A stretch of DNA of 64,000 bases from Datnioides undecimradiatus (Eukaryota > Chordata > Actinopteri > Lobotiformes > Datnioididae): contig WARS01000013.1 in assembly GCA_008933995.1 (NCBI GenBank), forward strand, positions 7,788,329 to 7,852,328. Direction: 5' to 3'. Shown here in pieces: positions 1 to 13,140 of this stretch. A program made the translations under genes and the position numbers. A model generated the notes under the pieces. It was not told where the DNA came from, made no database searches, and was given only the letters and a program-made list of their open reading frames with translations. Position 1 is the stretch's first letter. Every line of letters begins with the position of its first letter.

Positions 1-3000
1 TACATTTGATGCTAAAAATATTTTTCAAAGGAGCAGGTAGAGCCCCTTTTACACTGGACAAAAACCTATAAACACTTTTGTCTACAATGTGGAATCAGTA
101 TAATACACATTCATTCCTGTGTAGCAGTCATAGGAAATAATGGGCTCCAGCTCTAATAGGGATCCTAAATTTTAGCCATGTTTCCAGGACAATACTATGA
201 CATGCACTGAAGTTCTGGGTGTTGGTGTGTAAACAGCCACAAACACTATTGTAACAACGGGTGGTTTCGTACTTAATTTACATGTACATTGTGTAAGATG
301 CAACAGCGGCAAGGCCACGATGTTAGAGAGCTCCTGATTCAAGAGCGACAGTGTGCAACACAAGAACAGGTTGAAAATGTGTGAAATAGAGATTGCTCAC
401 AGCCCAAGGCAAGTAATAGACAAATCAAATTAATGATTATTAACATTACTACTTTACATTACTCTCTACGGGAACTCTGTTTTTCAGCAGGTTTGAGACA
501 TTGAAAGTGAAACACCAGACAAAAACACAGAAACGCAAACATGTCTACAGATAATGTGAAAGGAGTAAATCATTGGGGTTTAGTTTACCCATGTCTGAGA
601 AAAAAAGCTGTTTTTATGTGATAATTTTGGTGTAAAAAAGGCCTGGCATGCCAAAGACCACACAGGGTAAAGAGGCAAAAGCTGAACATTACTTGCTGCA
701 GTGCAAGTGACCTATGAATTTAACTACAGGGAACAAATTCTGATCTTCGCTCTCAGGTCTTTGTTCATTTAAATTGCTTGAAGGACCAGCGTGTACCATG
801 TAGTAGGTGCAGATTACAAACAACTAACAACAAAACTCTCTGCCAATCTTTGGTTTGTCCATTTTGGGCTATACTGTAGTGTGGATTGTACTGCGGAAAA
901 GGACCTGTACTCTCTGTAGAAAAAGCTCATTCTCAGCTAATGAAAACACAATTAACCATATTTTCAGGTAATTATGCTCTGCTAGAGTATACTATATTAT
1001 TATATTAAAAACATAATTATGAATATTGCATTCCATTTCTGCCAATACATCCCCCTAATTCCTATCTACTAGTCATGTAATATTTATATGCAAACTGCAA
1101 AGGATACAGGATTTTTTTTTCCCCCCCTGTAATCCACATTTAGCTCCGTTAAAGATGTACAGAGAGGGTACTGGTATCTCTTCTATTGTAACAATACTGT
1201 CCCCGGTATCACCCATCCCTACCAAGCAATTCTGCATGTGTAAGGTTTTTTCATGGGATAAAAGTCAGTGATGATCAGTGTTTTTTTGATATATATGCAC
1301 ATTGCCTGTTATTCCTCCAAGCACTGCTCAGTGGACAAAGCAACCAAAGCAGGGAACACAGAATCTGTTACCTTGGATTGAAATTGATGTATCCTGTCTC
1401 AAATCATTTCGATGGCCAAAAAACGTGGATAGAGCTGGAGAATTTTTTTATGGCACCGGCAATTACTGCAAAACCTCCCTCCGCATGACAAGAGCTGGCA
1501 ACGCCAACCTTGTACGTTGGCAAAGCCGACAGCTCATTCTCATCAGGTTCTATTAATGCTTTGGCAAGGTAGATGAATGGTGAGACAGACAAATGGGAGA
1601 TTTACAGGCCTCGTTATTTTCCATTCCGATTAAACTTACCGGTTGTTTTTCACTGAAATACTTAAATCTGACCATCTTCTTTGTCTAGAATAACATTCAA
1701 ATTCAGTGCAGTCGAACAGTGTGTTTCATCAAACACTGGAAATGTTTTGATTTTTGACCTTCCTGTCTAGCTGTGATTAGCCAAATCACACAGTAAAAAG
1801 CATGTTCATTACTGCTCACTGGTCCAGTACACTGCACAATGACAGTAATTTACAATTTATAATAATTTATAGTTTTAAAGCATATCTTAATACAATTTTT
1901 GATTTATTATTAAAATAACCTAGTGATAATTATACAGGCATTGCTTTAGAATAATCATACTATATGTGAGGTTCTTTGGTAAGTTGCAGCTAATGTTTAA
2001 AGTTGATTATAATAATTTAATGGCACATGTAAGCCCTGCAAGCAGGGTTCAAAACTCCAGTTGGTAGAACAGTCTTGCCATCCTATAATACACTGGTCAT
2101 TAAAAACAGTCTGGCTCCTTCTCAGTTTGTGTTTGTTTTGTTCCCGTGTCCTAGGGGTTTTTTTGGGGGGGGGGGGGTTTAATACTTAGAAATACGGCTA
2201 CCAAAGCCAGACATTAGGTTGACTTGACGGACAAGAGCAAATTAGAAGCCTCAACACTGTAGTCTATGCACACAAGGTGCTTTGAAATAAGGAAAACGAC
2301 AAGCCGTTCATCTTACTGATGTTATTGATATTTTATTAATTGAACAAGCCAAGCGCGCAGTCCCTTTTGTACCATAAGGAGGCTTTGTGTTCATTTAATG
2401 ACCGGTATGTTGCTGCTACTGCTGCTGCTGGACAGTCAAGACAACTGAGAAGTGGCTGAGGGAAGACCAATTTTTCTAACCAGCTCAATTCTCATGTTGT
2501 TGGACAGCAGTGAATAGATTCAAGACTGGTTCGTTCGACCCTCCTTTGTAAAAAAAATTACAGTTTTGTTGCTTTGTGTGTGTGCGAGTCTGTATGTGTG
2601 TGTGTGGGAGAGAGAAAGATTTAGAGAGAAAGAGACAGACAGGCAGAATTGGTTATTTTCTGTGCTAGCTGGCTGTGTTGAGAGCTCAGTGGTGGTTTTG
2701 TTTAACCCTCGTATGGCTCAGCAGTGCCAACAGCTGCACATTACTGGCTCCCTGGCACACACCTATTTCGCTACCTGCCAGTCAGGATTGCTCTCCCATT
2801 TTGTAGTTTTAAACTCATCATTGTTACCTTTCCCCCTTCAGTTGTGCTTTCTATGTTTATATATAGTCTTGGGTTTCATCTGAGATTGTTTTCGTTTTAA
2901 TTGAGACTCGTTTCTCAGTAGAACCAGTTTCATACACTTGATCCTTCATACTAGATGCCAGTTTGTGTGTGTTTGAGTATACCACCCTGGAGGTGGGCTT

Positions 3001-5213
3001 GGCAGCGTGACAATGTTGTGGTTGTTAGTAGTTTCCTGCAGGTTGAGATAGCCCATATCAGCAAAAAAAAATAAATAAAAATAATAAAAAAAAATCATAC
3101 ATTTGCAATGCAAGCAATTTGGTTCATAGACCGCTTTGTGCTTTGTTGTTGTGAAAAAAAAACCTCTCCATGTGTTTCCATGGAGTCAAAATATTTTGAA
3201 AATAAATATGCAGTCACAATATGCACATGCAGGCATTAAGGGAGGCATTAATGTCCACAGTCAATTGTGTGCACAGGGGTTTATGTTTTTATAAGTACTG
3301 TAGTGTGAATGACCCTTTATGGGATGTGGCCTTGACAGCGACAGAGCCCTTTTCAAGGGCAAATCCTGTATAAAATACAGCAGCAGTTACACAACACAAT
3401 TCTATTATCTGAAGCTGCTAAAGCTAGTAAAAACTATGTGGACTAAGGATTCGGAGAAGAAAATGTCTCTGAATGGAAACAACAAAATGTGTGTTTCAAA
3501 CAATATTTACTGCAAAAGGTGCTTTTATAGTAAGCAGATGCCACCAGCTCAAATTGATGTCAATTACAATGTACTCCAAACAACAGGCCATTAATATGCT
3601 CAGTATGTTGCCAAAATGAATAGTTTCTTCTAAATGTGGCTTAATAAACATCTTTTTTATCACTTCCCTCATGCTTGATCCTGTCACACGCTTGCATAAG
3701 GAGCTGAAGCTTTGATTACATAGTTGTCCTGAGCTGTGATTTATCAATAGTGCTGTTATTTCAAGAATATAATCCTTAAAAAAGTCAATGGCAATCAGCT
3801 GCAATTCACTCACAAGATCAGAGCGGGGGAGAGTGACTGAGAGCCAGTCTGCATTAACACCTACATTTGATCACATTCTTTGTGCGAGTCATTACATTGA
3901 AAATAATACAAAGACCACAAACACACTAGTGATCAACGAAATAATGACTAAGAGAGTCAAAAGGAGAGAAATCAGGGTTTTTGTGGCTGCAGTATCAGGG
4001 TGGAAATGGCTGCTGGTTACTACTTTACTCGCTTTTCACAACGAACTGTGGAACCCCACCTTTCTGCTTCCACCGCCCTCATGAGGCCATTACTGCAGTT
4101 GTGTTTTCATAATCTCTGTGTCACCTAACGTAAATGACATGTTAATTAAATCATGTAGTGATTTGTTCTCATAATAGTGCCAAACCAAAAACAATTGTTT
4201 AACTTGGCACACACTATTCTGTAATCCATGTTGGTCATTTCAGTTTAATTTGCAACTGGAGTATGAGGCATTTGCTGAAGCAAGCTATATCTTGAGCACA
4301 TGCCTGCACATAATAATGTCCGGTCCACTGGGGAATTTATTCACCTAATATGCTTGCATTGCCACAAGCTAAGATTGTCTAATGTAATATAGTTATTCCT
4401 AAGTGGTATAAAGTTGTGTAACTAAGGAATTATCAATGACTCACAACACAGCGAGGTGTTTGAGGCAGGCTTTAAACACTGTTGAACATGACTTGTGGAC
4501 ATTCGTCAACGTATTATTTTTTATTCAGACTGGGAAGTAATGTTATGAAGGAAAAACTTGTCATGTTACTGCGTGCTGCCGCGGTTCACATCTAAAACTG
4601 ATTGTAATAATATAACCAAACTTGTTTCATAACGTTTTTGAAATAATAACATAAACTGTGTCAGCCATGTTGCCAACAACTCCTAGGCACGGCATCATAG
4701 ATTATTGATTGATGACAATAGTAGCTGTGATGTTTACTTTGATTTCTTCGCCTCATTTCCTGGCTCAAGACCAGGTGTGAGCACTGATGAATTGTTTCCT
4801 CGTACACATAAAACTCTCCAGATACAGACTCCTGCCCCGGACACCGCCTCTGTCGTGTGATTGACAGGTCAGTAATCTGCTTGTTAGAGTTGAGAGAATT
4901 GCATCTTGCAGCCCTCCGAGTTGTGTTGATAATGAAATTCAGTAGAAACCTGTCCATTTGGCTGGATGTTTTTTCAACATAAGAGATACAAACTACGTAT
5001 TCTAAGTAAAAAGTGATATTTATATGCAGTGTGCAGTGCAGCCAGGGTTCATTTTAAAACAAACTGGGCTTAGTGAACAAGATTTAGTACAGAGACACAA
5101 TGGCTCCATTGTTGGCATTTTGTAGAGCTCGGTTCTCAGTGTTTGGGCTGCTGTGTAACATTAAAGGCCATGTTGGCATCATTAAATTAAGACGTCCCTG
5201 CTGCCCACCTCAA
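1..5213. other. Non-coding AT-rich stretch
   Basis: No open frame here has protein-like composition, splice-site support or a recognisable motif; the longest are about 100 codons and look like chance. Visible structure is limited to homopolymers and simple repeats, including a run of 13 G at 2165-2177 preceded by a T run, and an A-rich tract at 3063-3094. I read it as intergenic DNA upstream of the gene at 49 kb. Confidence 0.7.
2575..2644. repeat. GT then GA simple repeat
   Basis: An interrupted TG dinucleotide tract is followed directly by a GA-rich purine tract. The short open frame crossing it is only the repeat translated. Confidence 0.85.
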
Positions 5214-5260
5214 ACACACACACACACACACACGCACACACACACACACGTACACACACA
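5214..5260. repeat. (CA)n microsatellite
   Basis: A CA dinucleotide array with a few single-base interruptions (CG and GT steps). This is a typical fish microsatellite. Confidence 0.95.
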
Positions 5261-7784
5261 GTGAAATACAGACCTTTTTGTCATTCATTGAGTTGTATTG
5301 AATCGATTCAGTGTGAAACATTGAGCTGGTCTCATTTCTCAGGTGTATTGATACTCTGGCATGAGATCAGCACAAAGAAACCCTTCATCGTGTTACATTT
5401 TTGCATTGAATGTTGCTGGGCTTCTTGATAGTATTTTCAGTTTGTGTTGTATCACAATCAAACACTCACTTTGTGGATGCGTCTGCTATCTTTCCAGCCG
5501 TACCATGTTGCCATAGAAACCTCAGCCTCTTGGATTTGTTGTTGTGCGTTGCACTGAGGTCAACTCGTTAGCATTATAAATGTGGCCTTTGTACTTCTGT
5601 ACCAATGAAACACATCATGGAAAAATTGTGATTCTGAGTCAAGTCTTCTGCTTTAACACAGGAAGTAACTGACAGACCAGACATTGTAGTTTTAGGACCA
5701 AGTTTATGGACTGATTTATTTTCTGAGCTGCACTCAGTGACCCCAGACTGGGGGCTGTTTCAAACACTTTCCCTACTGGATGGAAAACAACTCCATTGGG
5801 GGCAGGTGACAAGAGATTTTTGTGTTTTAACTTTCAACCGAGAGTTTAACAGTTTTCATTTACATCCAATCTTTGCACTGAGCTTTGGACGAATCTCTAA
5901 AAACACACGGATGACTCTGAAGTTGATAAATCCATGTAATATCTAACTCAGAGAAAGATGGGAAACAAACATATCACCCAAAATGTTAGAATGTGACAAA
6001 TCACAAAGTGAAATGACTTGGTTGAATGACCTTGAACGTGCGTGTGGCTTTATGCGCACAGAGCCTCATCATTGAGGAGGAGAAGGAGGCTTAGGATTCA
6101 TAAATAAGAGCTCCAACATACTCATTTTGACATGTCTGTTTTTTTCTCTACTGAAATCCAAACGCACACCTCTGACCCATAATAATCATCTGCTGGCTGC
6201 TACAATCAGTTAATGGTAAGGAGTGTTTTTCTGATGGGCAGGTCAGCTAATCACCCCAAATTACATTTGAGTGTATAAATAAAACAAATGTATGTGAAGG
6301 CTCCATGATGAGTGCAGGATGAGTCATTGAAAATATTTAAATATTTTTCAGGAGCAGAAAAAAAAGAAGCCAAAAAAAATTACAAGAGTACTATTTTGCC
6401 ACGCAGTTTAATTAAAGCAAAAAATAATTGACACGCATTTCTATATCGCTGTGTCTTTAATGAAGCTCTAAACTTGAGCTGATCTACTGTACGTTTCCAA
6501 GGTACAGTTTCCCATAATCAGACACACATTTTATTCCCTTCCTTAAATGCAGTGTCAAACAACACAGTTCCTCCCTGCAACCATGGTATCATTTGTTTCA
6601 AGCCTCCAGCACACAAATACATAGACACTGCATGGTTTTCTCTGTAGCTAACTATAAACAGGACCGAGTAGGCAGCAAACCTACAATGCAAGACAGAAAA
6701 TCAGCACATAGAACTGATTTTACTACTCAGATTCAGATTTTCTATGGAAGAAGAAAAATGTGAATATTTTTTAAAAAACAAACAACTAAATGAAATGCAT
6801 TTGATTAACTCATCACTGAAGCTGTGTGTTGAGTCATTTCTGGAAAACATTCATAAGTAATCGTCCGTCTGCCTGCATGGCACCTTTGGCCACAGACGGT
6901 GGCCCTCCTTTCATCATTAACCTTTACCTCACTTTCAAATTACTGTATAATAGAGTAAGGTAATCTTTTGCTCTGCTTAGAGGAGACCTTATGCACTGCA
7001 TTTAGTTCATCGGTTTCTACAGTCTTCTTAAGATAAAAAAGTAATTTCTTATACACAAAGAGATAAGACCCTACGGAAAGTCTTTCATTTTCTGCTGTAT
7101 GGCATTTTGAACTTAAGGAAGAATCTTTCCTTCACTATCTGTGAGGCTAGAAACTATTATCCACTGCATATTGTCATCGGCCCTGCTCTCTTTACCAAAG
7201 AAACACACCTTTGTGTTTGCCATGAAAAACGGTATTTTCCAAGCCTCCATCTCATCTGGGTGGCTCTCAAGGTGTTAAAATACGATTGCTATAACTCAAA
7301 AACTTGTGTCCTGAACAAATGTGAACTAAAATAAAAATGATTCATTCATTGTCATTTAATATTAGTGAGGAAGTGAGGGGGAGACTCCTTCCTGCAGCTC
7401 TTCAGGTTTAAGAACGCGTGGTTGACAATTCTCCAGCCCCTGCAGCCATTAGTGGTATTCTCAGATCTGCCTCAAAGTGACTCATCAGCCCGCGGGCCCT
7501 CCGACATTCCTCTTCCCAAAGCAGGTCTGCCTGTGCCAATGTCTCTTCTGGGGTTGGAGATTTCTCCTGAGCCCCAGAGCATCACAGTTATTTTACTTCA
7601 AGGATGTTTTCTTTGAGGGAAGGTAAGGTCATTCCATTACCTGCTGTGGAGACACACAATACACTGTGTGCTCATACACTATTTTAAGTGATCCCATGGG
7701 CCATTTTACAGTGTGCCCAATTCACAAATACACAGTGTAGTTGGATTTTTTTAAGCGCTGGCTAAAAATCTGTTACCTTGCTAG
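5261..7784. other. Non-coding stretch
   Basis: No supported gene. One patch at about 7420-7610 is clearly richer in G and C than its surroundings and contains a perfect AP-1-like TGACTCA. It could be a regulatory element, but nothing in a single sequence proves that. The rest is AT-rich with short A runs. Confidence 0.6.
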
Positions 7785-8270
7785 GCAGTTGGATTCGCAA
7801 GATCATGAGATCACAGGAGAATGAGTCTTTCCAGGCGTGAAGCTGTGCACTGGTGGCCAAACAGCAGTTGCTTGGACCAATTAGCGTTCCATGAGGACAT
7901 ACCACAGCTGCGGGCATGGTTTAGGTGTATCGACAGTGAGACAGCAGCCCCTAAAAAAGTTACTGCAGATGTTGCTGTAGAATCAGTTTTTATCAAGAAC
8001 GGAGAGCGTTTTCTCATTTAAGAAGAGCAAAGAACAACATTGGAGGCTTTTTTCTCCTAATTGGCTTTTGACAAGTACTCACTAACTACGTCATATGGTC
8101 CATCAGTCTCATTGGATAAAGTTAGCCCGAGACTGACGGTGATAGACAGATGGTTCCTCCAATCACCTGCCAAGTGTTTTTCTTTAAGTTCCTGCCCTTT
8201 TCCAAACAGTTTCCAAGGACACCTTCCCAGATGGTTATGTGGAACAAACCATCTGGCGCGTCCAGTAAAA
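7785..8270. mobile_element. Interspersed repeat, probably a non-autonomous DNA transposon
   Basis: The block runs from a GGCAGTTGGATTCG-like left end to a right end reading CCATCTGGCGCG, followed by an A run. The two ends are loosely inverted copies of each other (GGCAGTTGG against GCCAGATGG), as expected for eroded terminal inverted repeats. I remember closely similar sequence, including the segment with 'catgaggacataccac' and the final 'ggaacaaaccatctgg', as a common dispersed repeat in percomorph fish. I cannot give a library name. The short open frames on both strands inside it have no transposase motifs. No clear target-site duplication is visible. Confidence 0.6.
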
Positions 8271-10175
8271 AAAAAAAAAAAGAAGCCGAACTTAAAATAT
8301 CTGTGAATTACAGAAATGACCAAATAAAGGAACACTTACTAGGAGGGTGGCTATGGGTACTTGTTCTGATGTTCATGTTGTCTCTTTTGTTGACAGTTCA
8401 ACTCCAACTATTTCCAATGTCCTTCATTCTTTTGAATGGGAGCATTCATTGAATGTTTGATCACATTCAGTTTCTACATTGTTCAAGTTCTCCTCAGTTT
8501 TTTTAGTTTGAGTGCACCCAGTACAAAAGTAACAAAAGAAACAAGATTTGCAGCTCTACGATGCCAATGAGGTTAAGTAAAGGGCTGAAAGAAGGGAGGG
8601 GGTTGATCACCCTCAAAGAAAATGGACAATGAAGTTTAATCGTTGACTTACCATCTGCCTTTGCCAAGCAGAGAATGCAAAGAGAAGAAAGAAAGAACTT
8701 TCATAACAACAGAATATTTTCAAGGCCACTGTGAATCAGCACGTAAAAATGCAGAAAATGTTGCAGTAAAATATTAACAGTTAAATCTGTGAAATACAGT
8801 AGATTTGAAGGATTTTATTTAATCAATCACAAGACCAGTAATAAAGTATGATCATTTGACCAAGAATCCATGATCATTACTGCCATTTTACCATGTTGAC
8901 TCACGTCTTGCCAGCTTGATTCTTTTAACCAGTCACCAAATTTCATTTATATATTTGTTTGGATATCTTATTGTAAACAGATTAAACAAACAAAACCAAA
9001 AACAATCCTCCTAAGCCCGAGGTCAGAGTAAAGGGTGAAATCATCATTAATGCCTCAGAGTTGTTTTCATCAAAACACAGTGGACAGATGAGCGAGGAAC
9101 AGAAGAATACACATAAATAAATGAAAACCAGCGATGTGGCAAGGCAAGTTGCGCATTATTAATTCAATGTGACGACTTCTGCTAATGAAAAATAATAGCT
9201 AATAACAGACTTGTTTGTGAAAAAACACTGCTCTTCTCAACAGGATATTACAATGGCATACACGGATTAAGGGCTAAAAAGACTCATTTTACCGTCTTTC
9301 TCTGCATAGCTGAGATAATTTTCTCCAACTTGAATGCCGTAAAGTCGAAGAGCAATTTAGTGCAAATGCTCTTGGCTGTGATCTATCAGCAAGTAGTGTT
9401 TATAGGAAAAGTACAGCTTGATTCTTTTTGACTACTGATCCCGTTCTTGTTGGATTGGTGGATAAGATGTGTCCCTGTTGAAAACCACTGAAGAGACCTT
9501 GATAGCACTCTCCATATGTTCAGCTAAATGAGTTCAAACATTACAGAGTCACTTGAGTGATGAAAGACTCCATCACTGCTGAATGTTGTCAATGCTTCAT
9601 TATAACAAAAGCACGGGCATGCAGCGCTCACAGTATAGATGATGTTGTGTTAAGAGTAAGACATCTATGTGTGACAGAGGTTGAAACATAATAAGGGAAA
9701 TACATTATTTAAATACATTTAATGGTTGTTGTATGCCATCATATGCCTATTCATCAACTGATTGAAGTTAATGCATGAGAAACTTTTCACAAAAATCAAT
9801 CATCTTAAATCCACTCCAACGTTACACTTACATTCAATTGGTATTCCACACATGCTGTGTGTACAGCATCCACTGCCCTCATTGAGTTATACAGTGTATA
9901 AGCGAAACATAATTAACGTTTGACTAGCCTCATTACTGTGCTGTGTCTATTTTTTTGCTTGACGCAACTTTTATAACTGATTTCAGGGAAACTATAGAAC
10001 TTGGGAAAACTGTGCCAACGTCTGTTTGTCTGAATAATGAACATGACCTGATAAGGTTGAAAAAGACGCTACTCTCACTTTAATTTATGAAGCTTCACCC
10101 TCGGGGTAACAGAATATAATATTTCTCAAATGACTTGCTGAAAAACACTCGCATTGTAAAACAACAGGGAATAAA

Positions 10176-10237
10176 TGTGTGTGCGCGTGTGTGTCTGTGT
10201 GTGCGTACATGCATGTGTGCGTGTGTATGTGTGTCTG
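10176..10237. repeat. (GT)n microsatellite, interrupted
   Basis: A TG dinucleotide tract with CG, CT and AC/AT interruptions, so an ageing microsatellite. The histidine/threonine-rich minus-strand frame across it is a translation artefact. Confidence 0.9.
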
Positions 10238-10504
10238 TTAGATACAACAACAGATTTCTCTATACTGATGGGTTGCAGTATAATGTAATAATTTATTGTC
10301 ACATAAGCTGATGTTTTATATTTGTGTTGCATAAAAGCATTTTCAGTAAAACGTATGTACTTGTCTGTCTCAGACACAAAGAAAGCCAATTGTTGTATCC
10401 CTGCCAATGTTGAGACCAAATCTATGCCCTTGACAGAAAGAGATTTCTATTAAAAAGCCTAATAAAAAACATTTCAGTCCATGGTCTGAATTGTGTGGGG
10501 CTCT

Positions 10505-10541
10505 GCGTGTGTGTCGATGTGTGTGAGTGTATGTGTGTGTG
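10505..10541. repeat. Short (GT)n tract
   Basis: A second, shorter and interrupted GT tract about 270 bases after the first. Confidence 0.8.
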
Positions 10542-12908
10542 GACCGAGACTCACTGTAAAAAATAGACAACTTTAACGACTTTGCGGATGGTATATGTAA
10601 GCACTGTTTACCCAGCTGTTAATTTACCCACTTAAAGCTGTGCAATCCACTCATTTGAGTCGCTAATCACTCTCCAGTCACACGTGATGCCTGAAACAGC
10701 ACCCCGCTGCCACATAACCTCACTAAACAACATGCTGGGGAGTCGTCAAGCTGGTGACCGACTCCCCACCGACCCGCAGAGCAGGAGGAAAACTCTGCCA
10801 CCGTCATGTGCAACACGGGGCTGAACCTTCTTCTAAGTAATATGATGCAGGACAGCAACAGACGCTTGGCCTACAACAAGCCACCAGAGTGAAGATGAAT
10901 GTGCATCGTTAACAACAGAGGGAACCACTCACTGGATGGCCACACACCATAGTGTGACTACTGCAGATTTTTTTTTTCTTTCTGGTACTGTGGAGACACT
11001 GGAGTCAAAAAAACCATTGCAGTCAGAGACACTAACATTAAGGATCTAACCATTTATACCAACTGAATGAAGTCATATTTGGTGGAAAAGGCTCTTCTGT
11101 TTGGAGGAGCGCTCAGATAATATGAGCAGCAATGAGGGTTCTGCTGAGAGAGCTAAAACCCCCCATAATACTCACATACATGAACATAAATCTTAAATCA
11201 ACAGCATGGAATACCAAATAAGGAGGGAGCTTGCTGCTGCAGCAAACTGCGATTGTATGATAGTAGCAGTGAAATTTCTCATGTTACATTATCTGCGTTG
11301 TGCACTTGTGTGAGCAGCATCTCACTGGCAGGGGCCAAAAAAAGAAAAAGCGCTATGGATACATGTGAGGCGGCTGCAGTGAGCAGATAGTTGTGATGCA
11401 TTTGTGTTGAGACACTTCCTGCCCTTTATAAGATTAGATTGGTCTTACTATGTGAGTCAGATTTAAGCTGCTACACCTCTGTAATAAAAACACACTGGGA
11501 ACTATGAACTATTTTGCCCTTTAAAGGCACATAAAGACCAACCGATTTCATTGCATTCAGGGCATCCTAGGCGGCACGTTGTCTTGCAAAACGGGCCACC
11601 ATAGAGACCACATTACTGCGCTTTATCAAGGGGCACTTCTGCTGAGTCTTTTCTAATATAGGGGCAGCTCATACCACTGGTATGCATGAATATGACTGGA
11701 CTTCAGGATTGTGACACGTAATGGAAAAAGCTGATTTCAATCAGCCAAAATGAGCACAAATTCAGCTTTAGCAAAACAATAGCTGGTGTACTTATTATTA
11801 CCACCTCTTGGATCAGTGTCACTGTTTACTGTAGACAGTAAATCTTCAGCTCCTTCTCAACCTGCCACCTGTTGTGCAGGTTGAGATGCTTTTTCTGTGT
11901 AGAAAAAGCTTTATGTGCATCTGCTCACAGGTTCAGGAATTAAATGTCAGCATGACAGGACACAGTGGTACATACAATGACTGATTTAATTAATTGAAAG
12001 CAAGAAGTATTGTTTTAAACAAGGAACTACCAACCAGGCATCATTTATTATTTTCTACAAGACCTTGTCATCTTTATGTGAAAAGATGTCTAAATACAGA
12101 GGCCAGAAGAATTTGCTAGAACTCATATTCAATATCTTTGTTTTATTGTGCCTTTAACTAATATTGCATTCATCGTACTGCATGTAACCAGTGAGGACCA
12201 AAGTAATTTCCAAATCATAGTCCTGGATATTCAAATCAAATTAAATAAGAACAGCATAACCCGTTTTAGGTCTGCAGTGATGCAAGTCCTTGAAATGTAC
12301 TATTGCTAACTCACAGAAGGCCAACATGTAACTAAAACGGCAGAGCATTTAGATCTATTTGATGTTGATCTTTAAAAATATTCAGGAACCAGTAAAAACC
12401 CTTTTTTTAGGGAAAAAGGATTGTGATTTGTTGAATGTCAGAAACCTTGCAATGAACTGGCAGATAAGAGGTTTAGTTGTGCACTCTAGTATTCAGCCAG
12501 ACTCAGGGCTGGCAATCATGGCACAAGTTAGATTATAAGGATCCTATGATCCTACATACATAAGATATCAGTGCATCATCTATATGATCCAATGTTACTG
12601 GAATAAAAGACAATAACTTTCAGTTCAAACAGTCATTTTCACTGCAGTTTCCTGATTAATTTCGAAATGATTTTGAAAAAACAAAACACTTTTTACATTT
12701 TATGGTTGCATTGTTTTATTTAAAGTGCTCACACCCAATCCCCCTGAGTCACATGTTTAAAAGACGGTGGACACAATTCAATCAGGGCCTTTTTCTCCCT
12801 TTTTCTCTCTTTTACTGTGAGGGCCTTCTGCACATTCCCTGAGGACCATGCCTGTCTAAATGTAGACGCTCTCACATGATTAAATGTGTCAGGTAGTAGT
12901 TGGTCTGT

Positions 12909-12926
12909 ACATCACTGCAGTGATGT
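12909..12926. other. Perfect 18-base palindrome
   Basis: The sequence acatcactgcagtgatgt is its own reverse complement, centred on a PstI-type CTGCAG. It is short enough to be chance in 64 kb, but could be a dimeric factor-binding site. Confidence 0.5.
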
Positions 12927-13087
12927 CAGCTGCCTGGGGGCAGGGTGTAGTTTTCTGACAGCCTCTGGATTTGATCTCTGATCCCTGGTTTGTTTTGGGG
13001 TTTTTTTACAGACATGAGCACAACATTAGCACTTACACCTTATGATTAAAGCTGCTTCTCACTGTTTTATTTAACAGGCCTTGGTGT

Positions 13088-13140
13088 AGTATTCAGAAGG
13101 TTTTTTCTGGCTGAAAACAGCTGCCTGCTGAGTCCAAAAA
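13088..13140 (+). repeat. Fragment related to the 28.3 kb repeat
   Basis: It shares an exact 20-mer, ctgaaaacagctgcctgctg, with 28457-28476 inside the larger interspersed repeat. The preceding ATTCAG and T-run context is also similar. I read it as a decayed remnant of the same family. Confidence 0.45.

Larger units (their letters stand above)
8271..13087. other. Non-coding stretch
   Basis: AT-rich sequence with no supported gene. It contains two GT-rich microsatellites and a short perfect palindrome, each listed separately. Nothing else stands out. Confidence 0.65.

Noticed and set aside
2520-2545. tRNA B-box-like GGTTCGTTCGACCC
   Set aside because: No A-box or acceptor-stem pairing could be found at the right distance, so no tRNA call is made.
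7811-8452. Five short overlapping frames on both strands
   Set aside because: They fall in or overlap an interspersed repeat, oppose one another and have no transposase or other domain motif.
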